A stretch of DNA of 42,194 nt from Trichomonas tenax (Eukaryota > Parabasalia > Trichomonadida > Trichomonadidae): contig JALKBU010000410.1 of assembly GCA_023091735.1 (NCBI GenBank), forward strand, positions 1 through 42,194, given 5' to 3'. Under the pieces are notes generated by a model. It saw only the letters and a program-made list of their open reading frames with translations, was not told the DNA's origin and did not search any database. Below are positions 18,251 through 29,182 of the stretch, in pieces. The position numbers and the translations under genes are program-made. Position 1 is the first letter of the stretch. Each line of letters begins with the position of its first letter.

Positions 18251-18896
18251 ACTTTTTTTAGAATTTTCTCATTTTATCCATTGATTTAATATCTCCTCAA
18301 AACTTATAATCTAAATATTAAGGAATTATGGCGAAATAAATTGGATAAATCATTTTTTTATTAAATCTGTTTCTATGGTTCTAAGGTTTGTAGATAGCAT
18401 TTGTTTTTCCTATGTATAGTTATCCTTGAATGAAATAACTGAATTAAATTATTTCAACAAATTTTGATATATAAAATGAAATCAGGCAATAACAATATGA
18501 CAACACTCTACAGCATAAAGTTTTATATTATTTCCTAAACTCTTAATAGTTGATATCATTTTAGATATTGATGAAATCAAAATAATATTATAACATATAA
18601 TTTTAATTTTACCAGAATACTATGCTCGAAATTTTACAATGATTTTCTCATTAGCAATGTTTCATATCAATAATATTATTATCTCGAAGATATATTTTGA
18701 ATAACAACTATTGTAATTTTCCAAATAGATTTTGATAGTGAAGTAATATATAATAATAGATGTATTCGGATAGAAAAAGAATAATAAGGAAATATCAAAT
18801 TGAATAATTTGATATTTTTGTTTTTTGAAGCGAAAAATAAGATGAAAATTATATAGACGATGAAATATAATATTTCTAAAGATATTTATTATAGTA
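18251..18896. other. Intergenic, no gene seen
   Basis: Very AT-rich spacer between two minus-strand genes. Long open frames here are extensions of the Arg/Asp-rich gene in other frames. Confidence 0.5.
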
Positions 18897-19877
18897 TCAG
18901 TCTCTTCTTCTGCTATAGTATCTGTCATCATCGCTGGAATAGTCATATCTGGACACTGATGATCCTCTCTTACGATCTCTATCTCTGTCACGATCCCGGT
19001 CGCGGTCTCTTGATCTTCTGTCACGATTACGGTCACGATCGCGGTCTCTGTCACGATCTCTATCTCTTCTGTGTCTGTCATCATCTCTATCACGATCGCG
19101 GTCCCTGTCACGGCGATCGCGATCTCTATCACGATCTCTGTCTCTATCTTCACGATCACGGTCTCTGTCGCGATCTCTATCTCTTCTGTGTCTGTCGTCA
19201 TCTCTATCACGGTCACGATCTCTGTCTCTATCTCTTCTGTCATCTCTATCATCGCGATCTGAGTCTCTGTCGCGATCTCTGTCTCTTCTACTATCGCGGT
19301 CACTATCTCTCCTTTTTTCATCACGTCCCTTATCACGTAACTCTTCTTTCTTCGACTTTGAATCTGATTTTACTTTATCTTCCGGTTTGAAGCGGAATAA
19401 TTCGTGAGGAATTGGATTAGCCTCGTCCTCGTACAATAATGGAGTGTGTGTAGCGTGTGTTTTTGTTTTTTCTTTTGTTTCTGGCGGATTTGGAGTTGCA
19501 TTTCTTTTAGACTTTGAAGATTCGGATTCAAACTTGATTGGCTTATCCTCAAACTTCAATCCTGACAAAAATTCGTTGATTTCAGCAACAGATCGCTCTG
19601 ATTGTATTTCTACGTCGACATCACCAAAAGATTGGCCGTTCTTCTTGTTCTGATTGAAAACTAAGTCTTTCACTGTACCGATTGCGGAAAGGGCATCAGT
19701 GATCTGCTGGTCAGTGATCCACCAATCTAATCCTTTCAGACGATATTTATACGTTGGAACTTCGGCCTCAGGTTTGTCCTCCTCAGGCTGCTCCGGTTCT
19801 ACTGGCTCCTGCCCCACCACTGGTTTGTGGATTTCTGCAGGAGTTTCGTAGATGTCTGCGTCACTATCTTCAGACAT
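18897..19877 (-). CDS. CPSF6-like RRM and RD-rich protein
   Basis: A 326-residue protein with an RRM at about residues 44-125 and a C-terminal half made largely of Arg-Asp dipeptides. The start of the RRM, with WWITDQQITDAL and a later NGQSFGD, resembles CPSF6/CPSF7 (the 68/59-kDa subunits of cleavage factor I), where WW-T-D and NGQSKGF occur at the same places. Cleavage factor I selects poly(A) sites, and its large subunits end in RS/RD-rich domains. The RD region contains an internal duplication of about 117 bp (units at about 19064 and 19181, each encoding DDDRHRRDR). The first real ATG is at 19877; the longer frame would start at TTG. An initiator-like TCACTTTT is 7 nt upstream. Confidence 0.65.
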   Translation of the reverse strand: MSEDSDADIYETPAEIHKPVVGQEPVEPEQPEEDKPEAEVPTYKYRLKGLDWWITDQQITDALSAIGTVKDLVFNQNKKNGQSFGDVDVEIQSERSVAEINEFLSGLKFEDKPIKFESESSKSKRNATPNPPETKEKTKTHATHTPLLYEDEANPIPHELFRFKPEDKVKSDSKSKKEELRDKGRDEKRRDSDRDSRRDRDRDRDSDRDDRDDRRDRDRDRDRDRDDDRHRRDRDRDRDRDREDRDRDRDRDRDRRDRDRDRDRDDDRHRRDRDRDRDRDRDRNRDRRSRDRDRDRDRDRDRKRGSSVSRYDYSSDDDRYYSRRRD

Positions 19878-19884
19878 TTTGATG

Positions 19885-19892
19885 AAAAGTGA
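19885..19892 (-). promoter_or_regulatory. Initiator-like TCACTTTT
   Basis: On the gene strand TCACTTTTCATC lies immediately before the 19877 ATG. It fits TCAYTWTW and sits within the usual ~20-nt distance. It also supports 19877 as the start over the upstream TTG. Confidence 0.55.
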
Positions 19893-20314
19893 CAACTTTA
19901 AGCAACTATTTTTCGTTTTTGTCTGCTAAAATCGATTTTAGAATCTCCACAACCCCTAAAATTAATCGAAATTGTCCGGTTTGGCTGCAATTTCAAAATT
20001 CCAAACAATTATTTTCCTTCTTTTTCAATTTTCTTCATATTATTAGATTCTGCTCAACCTAAAACTCTTATGCCAATGTAATTTTCAATCAATAAAATTT
20101 GATCAAATTTCAAAAAAGGAATTATTTTTGGAAATTTTGCATTTACGGACGAGAATTGATTTTAAAGATGATCAAAATAATAAATTGAAATTTAGATTAA
20201 GCATTTAATCTTATGCAATATTCAAAAGTTATCAATAAGATTTGATATTTTATATCGAAAATAGTGAAATTTGGTAAAAAAATTGTATTGTAAGATAATC
20301 ACTACTAAACAAAT
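19893..20314. other. Intergenic, no feature
   Basis: AT-rich spacer between the CPSF6-like and ALG14 genes, without coding or repeat content that I can see. Confidence 0.5.
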
Positions 20315-20953
20315 TTATTCAGATTTTGTATGATTAAGTCCGAACAAATCGATTAACTGCGCTCTCTTCTTTAATGGAAGCAATTCCTTCCAATGAACGT
20401 AGAAAATGTCGCAAATCGGGTAAATAAGCTTTCCCGTAAGAGAAAGAGTCTTGACTCTGCAGAATGATTCAACAAAAATAATTGAACATTTCGAAATACC
20501 GAGAACATTTCCAATAAAAGCGGCAATAACTACTGGGAAGCAAACACCAGGTCCATTGATAAGAAGTAAATCTGGTTTGCAGAACATTAAAGGTAAAGCA
20601 GCGAAAATACTCCAAATTGTTGTGAAAATTGATGTAAAGAAGGACTGCCCGACTCTCCTTGAGCGAGGGATTGTCTTTAATGTCGATCCTTTAGGAATTG
20701 AAGGATGTTGGAAACTTAATTTGTCAGAATCAGCACTAATAAGTGTGAATTTTGTATATTTGCTATCCTCAGCGAGTGCAGCGATGAGTGGCATCATTTC
20801 ACCCGTGTGTCCGCCAGATCCGAGAACAGACATCACGTGAATGTCTGTTTTCTTAGAGATCTTCTTCTTTGATAAAAGGGGGACGCACTTGTAGACTCTG
20901 TATGCTAAGACAAGAATTATTATTGACGCAACAATAAATAACTCTTTGAGCAT
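20315..20953 (-). CDS. ALG14: ALG14, UDP-GlcNAc transferase membrane subunit
   Basis: A 212-residue protein with one N-terminal membrane helix (about residues 5-22) and a GT-B-type N-terminal half. GSGGHTGEM near residues 45-53 is the hallmark of ALG14, followed by LLINGPGVCFPV near 135 and VESFCRVKTLSLTGKLIYP near 168. ALG14 anchors the catalytic ALG13 at the cytosolic face of the ER, and together they add the second GlcNAc to dolichol-PP-GlcNAc for N-glycosylation. Length and domain extent are those of a stand-alone ALG14, so ALG13 must be elsewhere. The gene-strand word AAAAGTGACATAT lies 13 nt upstream of the ATG. Confidence 0.92.
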   Translation of the reverse strand: MLKELFIVASIIILVLAYRVYKCVPLLSKKKISKKTDIHVMSVLGSGGHTGEMMPLIAALAEDSKYTKFTLISADSDKLSFQHPSIPKGSTLKTIPRSRRVGQSFFTSIFTTIWSIFAALPLMFCKPDLLLINGPGVCFPVVIAAFIGNVLGISKCSIIFVESFCRVKTLSLTGKLIYPICDIFYVHWKELLPLKKRAQLIDLFGLNHTKSE

Positions 20954-21490
20954 AAATATTTTTTAATATGTCACTTTTCAAAAAATAATCTATTCCTCTA
21001 AAATAACCATGAATTCAATCATCCATCTATATTTACAACATATTTATCCAATAAAAATCATATATCATATGTAATAGCTTATAAAATCTTGGAATACAAA
21101 GCTAAACTCTATAACAACTTTTATAACTTCAAATTTAAGATATATTCTCTTGAGCTCACTACGTAAATTAAAGAATATTCATCTGAACAAATATCGAATT
21201 GATTTTGTAGACCATACATATAAAATTTAGAGAGTATTTATGAGTTAATATACTTATATTAAAGAAAAGCTATATGTTATGATTAAGGTGATATTGATAA
21301 AAAAAAAATTAAACGTAAGATAATATTTTGAGCTCACAATAGAGCATATATCAGGCCTAAGTAAGAAGAGAAAGGTTATTTCATTATGTAAAAATATGTA
21401 AATCGTATCGAATTTTATGATGTATTTATTCGTAACCAAAAATAGGCATTTAAAATATAACCTGTAATATAAAAGAGCTTTCAAAGTCGT
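20954..21490. other. Intergenic, no gene seen
   Basis: AT-rich spacer between the ALG14 start and the uS14 stop codon; no supported frame. Confidence 0.45.
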
Positions 21491-21664
21491 TTAATTGAAC
21501 TTCTTGAAGCCGAGGAGCTCAGCGCGCTCACGGAAGCATCTGCGGCAGATGTTGAGACAGTATTGACGGATGACACCGCGGCGCTTGCCACAGATACGGC
21601 AAGAACGCTCGGCAGAACCCTTAGCATTATCACGTGGGTGCTTTGGAACGAAGTCGACTGGCAT
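21491..21664 (-). CDS. RPS29: Cytosolic small-subunit ribosomal protein uS14 (S29)
   Basis: A complete 57-residue protein, about the length of eukaryotic S29 (56). It carries the zinc-binding pattern C22-x2-C25-x14-C40-x2-C43 (SCRICGKRRG and NICRRCF) and the family's C-terminal ELLGFKKFN. uS14 sits in the head of the 40S subunit near the mRNA channel. The coding sequence is G+C-rich and uses preferred codons compared with its flanks, as expected for a highly expressed gene. The ATG is followed directly by PVDFVPKHP. The upstream gene-strand sequence CCGACCGTCCTTTTTAGTA lies next to the ATG and may be promoter sequence. Confidence 0.96.
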   Translation of the reverse strand: MPVDFVPKHPRDNAKGSAERSCRICGKRRGVIRQYCLNICRRCFRERAELLGFKKFN

Positions 21665-21962
21665 TACTAAAAAGGACGGTCGGGCTAAAACCGCTTTCGG
21701 CTCTCAATCTTTTTTCGATCCATTTTCTTTTGAGATATGGACTGTATACAGTGTTTGGACTGTTTTGGCCGATTCGGAATTGGAAAAGAGTCAGTGGTCG
21801 AGGAAATTTCAATGCAAAAAAATTATTTGGGGTCCGATAAAAAATAATAGGGGATATTTTATAAAAAATGAATGTTTAGAATGAAAGCGATGAACGAAAT
21901 ATTACCAAACGAATTTTCATTCATCGCTTTTCATTTTTCGATGCACTCTATTACTTCATTCA

Positions 21963-22915
21963 GAATGGACGGATTTCTATCCTGGCTCTCCAGACAAAAA
22001 CTATATCAACCAAACAACAAGACTAGACGGTGATCAGTCAAGTTATTTTGTTTCATTTTGCCTGTTTATTAAACAGACATCGAATGTAGCCGTTAAATTC
22101 TTGCAAACCTCGACAAATACTAATTTTCTTGTTGATGACAGCCTCTTCTCTCAGTGCTCTAGCTTCGACTCAGGTGGTTCTCTCCACTTTGAGAAAGAAG
22201 GTCAGTGCGTTTAGAACCGAGTTTGTAGCTATCGTTCTGAAGTCCTTTTTTTATTTAGTGCATATTGCGACGTTGAAGTCTCTTCTAACCCTCAATCACA
22301 AAACAAAATTATTGACTCTTCCATTTCTAAATCAGGGAAAGGTGACGAATTTTACAATATTCATATATAAAATGGTGCAATCAACATTTCCTCAACAAAC
22401 ATCTCTTTTGCGAACACGGGTGGCACTCATACATGCTATATTAGTCCCATTAATTCTGATTCTATTTTTCAATTGAAATACACCAACATACTCACTTTAT
22501 CCATCTTACTTTCGAGGGTCATCATCTACAACGAAACTTCAAATTAAATATTGCAACTACCTCAAAAATCAAGGGGATGAATTGATAGGTTGCACAAATT
22601 TGACAGTTTTCATCACGAATTGCAACTTTAAAGATAACAGAAATACTGGAAATATTTTTCATCATTCTTTCCAAGGTCAAACGACTGTTGATCAATGTTA
22701 TCTTGATAACTTTAAAGGAACTACTAGTTATGTTACAATCAAAAACACAAAAATGAAGAACTTGTCCTTGGTCTTACGCATTTGTCAACATACGGACGTT
22801 TTTCAGAATTACCTGATAAAAAATATGTCACCAAGGAAATCGTTTTCAAAACAATACACATCTTTCCCTTCTTTTACTCTACATCATTTTGCGTGTCAAC
22901 ATAAGCATTTCTAAT
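21963..22915 (+). pseudogene. Decayed beta-helix surface protein (Pmp-like)
   Basis: Several frames together read as a long beta-helix protein like the Chlamydia-type polymorphic membrane protein family that is expanded in trichomonads. Typical repeats are SQCSSFDSGGSLHFE near 22150, IIDSSISKSG near 22315, INISSTNISFANTGG near 22385 and TVFITNCNFKDNRNTGNIF near 22600. There is an in-frame TAG at 22212-22214 and several frame changes after it. No signal peptide, start codon or C-terminal membrane segment remains. Intact relatives are cell-surface proteins implicated in host-cell contact; this copy cannot be functional as it stands. Confidence 0.65.
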
Positions 22916-23375
22916 TTATTGAAATTATTGTTGATAATAAAGTATCTTCTATCTGAGGATGTCATATACTTTGCCAGAAAATTCATAACATAGGATATTT
23001 CAAAAGAACAAACATTGAATTTCATTACCCAAAAATATAATTCAAATATTATCACATAATACTATAGCCATAATGCTATACAGTCTATAAAAAAGAGATT
23101 TGCATGACCTAAATATACTGTTATCTAATACAAATATGAATATTTTAAAAAATACCATCAATATAAGTGCTCAACCAGTTATAATCTATCAAGCAAGCGC
23201 CACAATGTGAGTATAGAACGATCAAGAAGTATTTCCTTCAGAATGAAAAAAATTTTGAAATTTTGTTAAGAAGTCAAAATTGACCAAAATCATGTCATAA
23301 CGCATTAAAAATGTCAATATTTTCTATACCCGAAAGGAAAACGAAAAATAAAATCCCGCCAAAAAACACCAAAAA
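22916..23375. other. Intergenic, no gene seen
   Basis: AT-rich sequence after the surface-protein pseudogene. It may include further undetectable debris of that gene. Confidence 0.4.
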
Positions 23376-23386
23376 GTGACAAAATA
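23376..23386 (+). promoter_or_regulatory. GTGACAAAATA element before WD40 gene
   Basis: GTGACAAAATA ends 3 nt before the ATG at 23390. It shares TGACAAA with sites before the Rab, Arf-like, WASHC3 and coiled-coil (34743) genes. Role inferred from recurrence. Confidence 0.35.
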
Positions 23387-23389
23387 CCA

Positions 23390-26098
23390 ATGTCTGATTC
23401 CAAAGATAAATACTATCCAAACCAAGATGAATTGAACATCCTCATCCCGTCCCTTATAAAGTACCACTCAGTGAAGAAGAGGGGTAACGAACGAAAACAA
23501 ATAAATAAAGAAGCACTCGAGAAATTGCACGCTATTAAACCAGAGCACTGGAAATTGCACACTGTGCGTTTGTGGTTCAACAACAACAAGCTCAAATACA
23601 TGCCCAACGCCCGTGACGACAGCGATAATGGCGGATTAACACCAGAAGAACAACAGTACGTACCACAACCAATAAACCCACCACCAGTAAATTTGTCAAC
23701 ATTCCAAAATCTCCCTGATCCCTCGCAACCAACTTTTCAGCAAACATTTAAAATAGAAACAAGTATTCCAACACAACAAACAACATTTAATTTCAACACG
23801 CAAGCATCTTCACAGCAGCAAGAGCAATCCCACATATATAGTTTTCCATCTCGCATGAGTAGTATTAATATTGGTGATTGGGATGATTTTCCAACCGCAA
23901 CAACATCAACAACGACAAATCCTTCAACTGATAATCAACTTTCTTCGATTCCTATTACAAATAGTTATCCTCAGCCAACGATGCAATATAATTCTCAGTT
24001 TAATTTGAACACATCAACTGTTAAATCAGAAACACCACAAGCAATGCCGATGAATCAGTTCTCATCAACGAGCTTTATGAATCAAATGGGTAATTCACCT
24101 AATATGCCAAATCAACCACAAAATCCATCGCCAATGATGCAAAGCATTCCACAAACACAAGCACCAATGATGTCAAGTCAGCAGCAACAACAACCATCAC
24201 CAATGATGCAAAATTTCCCTCCTCCACCACAATATCAAACACCAATTCAGCAACAGTCGCAGCCACCGATGCCTCCTACACCACCCACGCCACCACAACC
24301 AGTGTTTAATCCACCACCACAGCAAATTCCAGCTCCAACACCGCAACCAGTTTTTACACCTCCACCACATCCTTCTTTCCCAGTTCCGGAGCAGCCAGTT
24401 GCAAAGTTAGTGCAAGAGCTTCCTAAGGAGGCAAATCTCACACAGCTTCAAGATCCAAACGCAATTGCAGCTCCACAGCCAACGCAGAACAAGATCACAT
24501 TCCAAATTTCAACGAAGCCAGTCGAAGAGGACGAAGAAGAGAAGAAGGATCCATTCGCTGTTCCTGAGCCTCCATCATATCCATCAGAGAGGAGCTTGGA
24601 ATATGAAGAGCTCGATTCGATCAAGTTTAATGGTTACATCTTCTTAGGATATGTGTTCGAATTCATCAGGAAGATCCAGAAAGAAATCCAATCACCAGCT
24701 GAAAGATTAGTATACCAAAACAAGATGGAAAAGAACTTCAATCAGTTCTGCAACATCTTCCACAATCTCTTGAACATCAGAACAATCGAATGCGTTGACC
24801 GCACAGGAATATACATTTCTAACCAAGCATCACACAGCATTCAGCGTCAAGTTTCAACAACAACAGCTTTGTACACAACAGGAAAAGTTCCACAGAACGC
24901 AAAGACAGAAGTCGTAGAGACAGCACCAAATATCATGGCAACAAAGACAGCCTTATCAAGAGCAGCTAAAGCATTGCCACAAATGGAGCCATTTTACAGC
25001 GGCAGAGGAAAGTTAACATCGAAGGTTATCAAGAATGTTGAAGCAACTGGATATGATAGAGAAGGAAACCTCATCTATTGCCAGTATAATCCCGATAAGA
25101 TGGCCTCCGAAATCCACTACAAAGACGAAATTTTGCAAATTGATGTTATTACACCACCAACAGCGATATCTGTTGATGAAGCCGCCCAAAAAGTTTGGGT
25201 TGCTGCTGATATTCGTGTTCACGGATTTAGTATTGACAACTTCTCAGCTGAAGGCGAAGAGATAACTAACCGTGATACGTTAGGCCTCAGGAACAGAGAG
25301 AAAACCACAGAAATACCATTGAAGACATCTCTTGCAGTAACAGATAACTATGTAATGCTCGCTGCATTAGGAAAGCATTATTCATGGTCAAAGTCACCAA
25401 AGAGTGATGATTCGAAGCAGAAGCCATTGATCGACCAGTACAAGAATTATCCAAAGGAATACAAGTACGACGAAAACAACGTTTTCTGGTCCAATGGGCG
25501 TGGAAGCGCTACATGTGTCAAGGCAAAGACTGATCAGGAATCACCAGAATTCACAATGTTCGCAGCAATCACAGAAGACAGAGTTGCCGCTGCTTCACCA
25601 AATTATCCAATCGTCTACATCTTCAATTCTAAGTTTAATGTTGTCGAGAAGATTCTTGGACACACAGAAGGCATCACAAGTCTCCAAGTTGTCGGTGATC
25701 ACTTAGTGACATCCAGCAAAGACGGTACAGTGAGAATATACGACAAGAATACATTAGAAAACCATCTTCACATTGACAGAAGCTATGCAATAGCGTCTGC
25801 TTTCTACTTCAAGGATCTCAACGGCAGCATGTTGATGGCTATTGGTGGTATCGAGAAGAAGAATGCTTTCGTCATGATATATGATATGACGAAGAGATGC
25901 TCTCTATGCGAGATCAAACTAGATGAAGGATTGATGCCAACATATATCTCTCTCGCAGATGATGGATTAACTCTCAAGATATTGGCGAGACAGATGAAGA
26001 GGACTCCTTATGATGACGAAGATGCTTTCTTGAATGCCGATGTTGAACAGAGAGCGAATGCAATACTTTATACTGTCCAGTTTTCATCAAAACAGTGA
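23390..26098 (+). CDS. Homeodomain-like and WD40-repeat protein
   Basis: A 902-residue protein of unusual composition. Residues about 5-75 look like a homeodomain-type helix-turn-helix: KPEHWKLHTVRLWFNNNKLKYMPN ends in a recognition helix like the WFxNrR of homeoboxes. Residues 95-370 are Pro/Gln/Ser/Thr-rich and disordered. A helical segment at about 405-470 follows (FEFIRKIQKEIQ). The C-terminal third has beta-propeller blades, clearest near 765-800 (GHTEGITSLQVVGDHLVTSSKDGTVRIYD). DNA-binding plus a propeller suggests a transcriptional or chromatin co-regulator, a Groucho/Tup1-like idea that is inference only. No interruption, one long frame. Confidence 0.75.
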   Translation: MSDSKDKYYPNQDELNILIPSLIKYHSVKKRGNERKQINKEALEKLHAIKPEHWKLHTVRLWFNNNKLKYMPNARDDSDNGGLTPEEQQYVPQPINPPPVNLSTFQNLPDPSQPTFQQTFKIETSIPTQQTTFNFNTQASSQQQEQSHIYSFPSRMSSINIGDWDDFPTATTSTTTNPSTDNQLSSIPITNSYPQPTMQYNSQFNLNTSTVKSETPQAMPMNQFSSTSFMNQMGNSPNMPNQPQNPSPMMQSIPQTQAPMMSSQQQQQPSPMMQNFPPPPQYQTPIQQQSQPPMPPTPPTPPQPVFNPPPQQIPAPTPQPVFTPPPHPSFPVPEQPVAKLVQELPKEANLTQLQDPNAIAAPQPTQNKITFQISTKPVEEDEEEKKDPFAVPEPPSYPSERSLEYEELDSIKFNGYIFLGYVFEFIRKIQKEIQSPAERLVYQNKMEKNFNQFCNIFHNLLNIRTIECVDRTGIYISNQASHSIQRQVSTTTALYTTGKVPQNAKTEVVETAPNIMATKTALSRAAKALPQMEPFYSGRGKLTSKVIKNVEATGYDREGNLIYCQYNPDKMASEIHYKDEILQIDVITPPTAISVDEAAQKVWVAADIRVHGFSIDNFSAEGEEITNRDTLGLRNREKTTEIPLKTSLAVTDNYVMLAALGKHYSWSKSPKSDDSKQKPLIDQYKNYPKEYKYDENNVFWSNGRGSATCVKAKTDQESPEFTMFAAITEDRVAAASPNYPIVYIFNSKFNVVEKILGHTEGITSLQVVGDHLVTSSKDGTVRIYDKNTLENHLHIDRSYAIASAFYFKDLNGSMLMAIGGIEKKNAFVMIYDMTKRCSLCEIKLDEGLMPTYISLADDGLTLKILARQMKRTPYDDEDAFLNADVEQRANAILYTVQFSSKQ

Positions 26099-27586
26099 AA
26101 TGTAATTTAGAATTTAATAACAATTGCTATGTAAAAATTAATTATTATCTTGCTTTTGAATTTGTATTTTTTTTCATTTTTAATGAGATCTATACATTTT
26201 TCTTTACAATTTCACATCTAAAGATTTAATGTGAATGGATGCATTTGAAGATTTGAAATCTATATTTTAATTGATGAAATTTCATTTTTACATTTGATCA
26301 AAATTTCTTTATAGACTGTACTGAACATTTGAGTTATTTTAAAACGATACGAATCCGAAATATAAAAAGGTGAAAAATAATCGGATATTGATCATGAATG
26401 AATCAGAACTGTCAAGTATTTAGCTTCTTTAGCTATATGCAGTGCTAAATTTTAAATTAGAGCCACTAAATCGCAAGTAATAACTTTCAAAAATGGACAA
26501 TATAAAATCAATAAAAGTAATATTTTTATTGTATTTTTTGATCTTTTTGTGTTTCTATTCAAAATTTCAAAAATTTAATTAATGGATATTGATATATAAT
26601 AGATATAAGTGATTTTTCATTCTTTTGAATAGTCATTACAAATGTGATAGATATCAAATACCTTCTTATAGGATAAGCTAATTTATATGACAAAAGGTGT
26701 TTAATTTTAAAAATTATCACAATTTGGTAATTAGATCCTCATTTTACTTGTGTTCATCTGCGATAGTAAGGCCTGTCATACAGTAAGTATTTCAAGACAA
26801 AACAAGAGCTTTTTGAGGAAAGGAAAAATTTAATTTTTCAACTATTCCAATGCACTTCCCTTCTCTTCAGTTCTATTCACTTTACAGACATTATGCAGAG
26901 CGAATTTAAATCATAATACCATGGTATCGGATCCAAATTGACTCTTCACTTTTTATTTTCGAAGCGTAAAGAGTTTTTCGTCCTCCCCGAAAAGTTTACA
27001 TCAATAACGTATATTTTCGAACATCCCTAATATTACGATATTACGGTTTTTGCATATTTCAATTTTTCTTTGATATTTATCAGTTCCATAAACCACAAAG
27101 TCGAAATCTCAACTTTTTGTATCGTATTGTTCTAAATGTTTGATCGAATTTATGACATGTCAGATTTTCCACGAATAAATTTTGCTATGACACGTAAACT
27201 AATATTTTTTTGCCAATCTATTCTTATGCTTTGATAAATAATATTAGAAGTTTATCTTTCTATCATATGATATAACTTTTCTATTGCAATAATTATTCAT
27301 CTTCTTGGCAACTTATATCAATATTCTAATTCATATTATTTCGATTTTTGGCTACAATTTGCTTATCATGAATAATTGATCATATGTTTTTATTTAAATT
27401 GGCTTCTAGATCTATAATATAATCCAACGTTATATGAATTTGAGAATTATTTTGATCAATTTCAATATCTCTAAAACATAAAGGAAATTGATTGAGAAAC
27501 TTCTTAAATTCTGTCTCTTATTATATTTGATACGATGATGAAAGCTTGTCCATTCAATTTTAAATTTGATCAAATATACATACAAT
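26099..27586. other. Long intergenic stretch, no gene seen
   Basis: About 1.5 kb of AT-rich DNA between a plus- and a minus-strand gene. No frame above background, no repeat with an obvious partner in this window. Confidence 0.45.
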
Positions 27587-28219
27587 TTAGTCAATTTTAA
27601 TCTGGTTAATCTCTTGCAGAGCTCTGTCAGGATCGAATTTAAATCTTCTGAATGTTTCTATCGCTTGATGTAATTCTGTTAACAAAGAACCAACAGCGGA
27701 TCTCTGCCTTGCAGTGAGAGATTCAACAAGTGCAAAATCTTCATTTTCTGTGTCTGTTGCTCCGTTATCAACATCCAATATTGCACACATTCCATCAAAA
27801 ACTTGTTCATCGCTAAGCTCAGAAACACCGGTCAACCTCATGTACTGATATAGCAGCGGGACATAATTTGATGAATTGTTTTGAATTATATGTGATCTTT
27901 CACTGAGTTCATCAATTCTGTTATAAATTGTATTGTTGTCATCGATAACTTCCGGCAAATGCATGTCATTGACAAAATCATGCAAATAAAGACCAATATC
28001 GCCACTTTCGATAAATTGATCGACTTGCTCTGGAGTATAAAGGTCATCAGGTTCATCCAGAATATCTCCATCGTATTCTTCTTCGTACTCTTCCTCTTGA
28101 TCATCGAGCATAACAGGAGTTGGAATTCCAATAAATGGATTTCCGTGGTGATGGCCTCTTTGGGACTTAATGTCGACCACCATTACGTACGAGAACTCCT
28201 TTAACTCGGCAAATGGCAT
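27587..28219 (-). CDS. Acidic hypothetical protein
   Basis: A 210-residue protein if started at the first ATG (28219); the frame is open four codons further only to a TTG. No domain recognised. After an N-terminal segment with VMVVDIKSQRGHHHG, residues about 40-60 are very acidic (DDQEEEYEEEYDGD). The rest is helical, with YVPLLYQYMRLTGV near 120 and a C-terminal helix ETFRRFKFDPDRALQEINQIKID. No signal peptide or membrane segment. The coherent composition and absence of stops support a real gene. Confidence 0.7.
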   Translation of the reverse strand: MPFAELKEFSYVMVVDIKSQRGHHHGNPFIGIPTPVMLDDQEEEYEEEYDGDILDEPDDLYTPEQVDQFIESGDIGLYLHDFVNDMHLPEVIDDNNTIYNRIDELSERSHIIQNNSSNYVPLLYQYMRLTGVSELSDEQVFDGMCAILDVDNGATDTENEDFALVESLTARQRSAVGSLLTELHQAIETFRRFKFDPDRALQEINQIKID

Positions 28220-29182
28220 TGTTTGCCACAAATTTTGTAAAAAATATTTTCATTTTCAATGATTTCGATAAGCACTGACGATCGATAGAAATGATAGATA
28301 ACATAGGTGTACAGGATTTTTGTTTAAAATAACCAATTTTGATTAAAATCTGATCAAAAGTCAAAACATCAACTGAATGAACATGGTTAAACCAAACAAT
28401 TCAAATACAATGCATCAATAGAATAAAATTTAAAGTTCATTACTCATAAAACCCAATTAATTCATATATATATTTTCAAAATTTATTGTTCAATACGATA
28501 TTTAGAATTGAGAGTTTGAAGAAAGATATATATTTTGATGTGCTATCTAACACAACTACTTACAAACAACAAATAGCATAATTTCATTTTCACAAAATTT
28601 GTTTCTTCTTTAGACTTCAAGAAAATTGCCAATAGTTTATACAATATTTAAAGAATTGTTCCCATAAATATCAGCAATCCACGCGTCGGGTAAAAAATAT
28701 CTTCTTATTGAGGATCAAAATCAAGTCCTATCTATCAAAGCACAAACAAAGCATCAGCAATGTGGTCGTTTTACATAATATTGTCATACAATAAACAAAT
28801 TTTATTAAAATTAACCAACAAATTGAGCAATATAGTTATGTGGAATATCCATTTTTCGGTCCAAACATTGATGTGTTTCACTCCCATGAATAACAAAATA
28901 ACCAATTATTAAAAATGATGATCGTTCAATTTTTTTCTTCAAAATTTCGAAAACACATCTACAAATGTATAGCATAATTTACAAATCTTGCACCATTGAA
29001 TTTTTCAAACTGGATTAGGGGAGACTTTTCATACAATTATATAGTTTACAAAAAATAAATATTTCAATTTTTTAGAAATGAAATTGTTAAATTACCATGT
29101 TAGAATGATATTCTTCAATTTTCAAAATTTTTGCAATATTAATAAATTAGTTAATAAGCTAATATCAAATGGAGTAAAAGGC
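28220..29182. other. Intergenic, no supported gene
   Basis: AT-rich spacer. The only longer frame (29078-29266, plus) runs into the hairpin-rich segment below and has no protein-like features. Confidence 0.4.

Noticed and set aside
18662..19336. Long frames rich in Ile/Glu/Thr and in His/Asp/Leu over the RD-coding region
   Set aside because: Shadow translations of the Arg-Asp repeat DNA of the CPSF6-like gene.
21570..21884. 104-codon frame antisense to uS14
   Set aside because: Shadow of the real 57-residue ribosomal protein gene and its leader.
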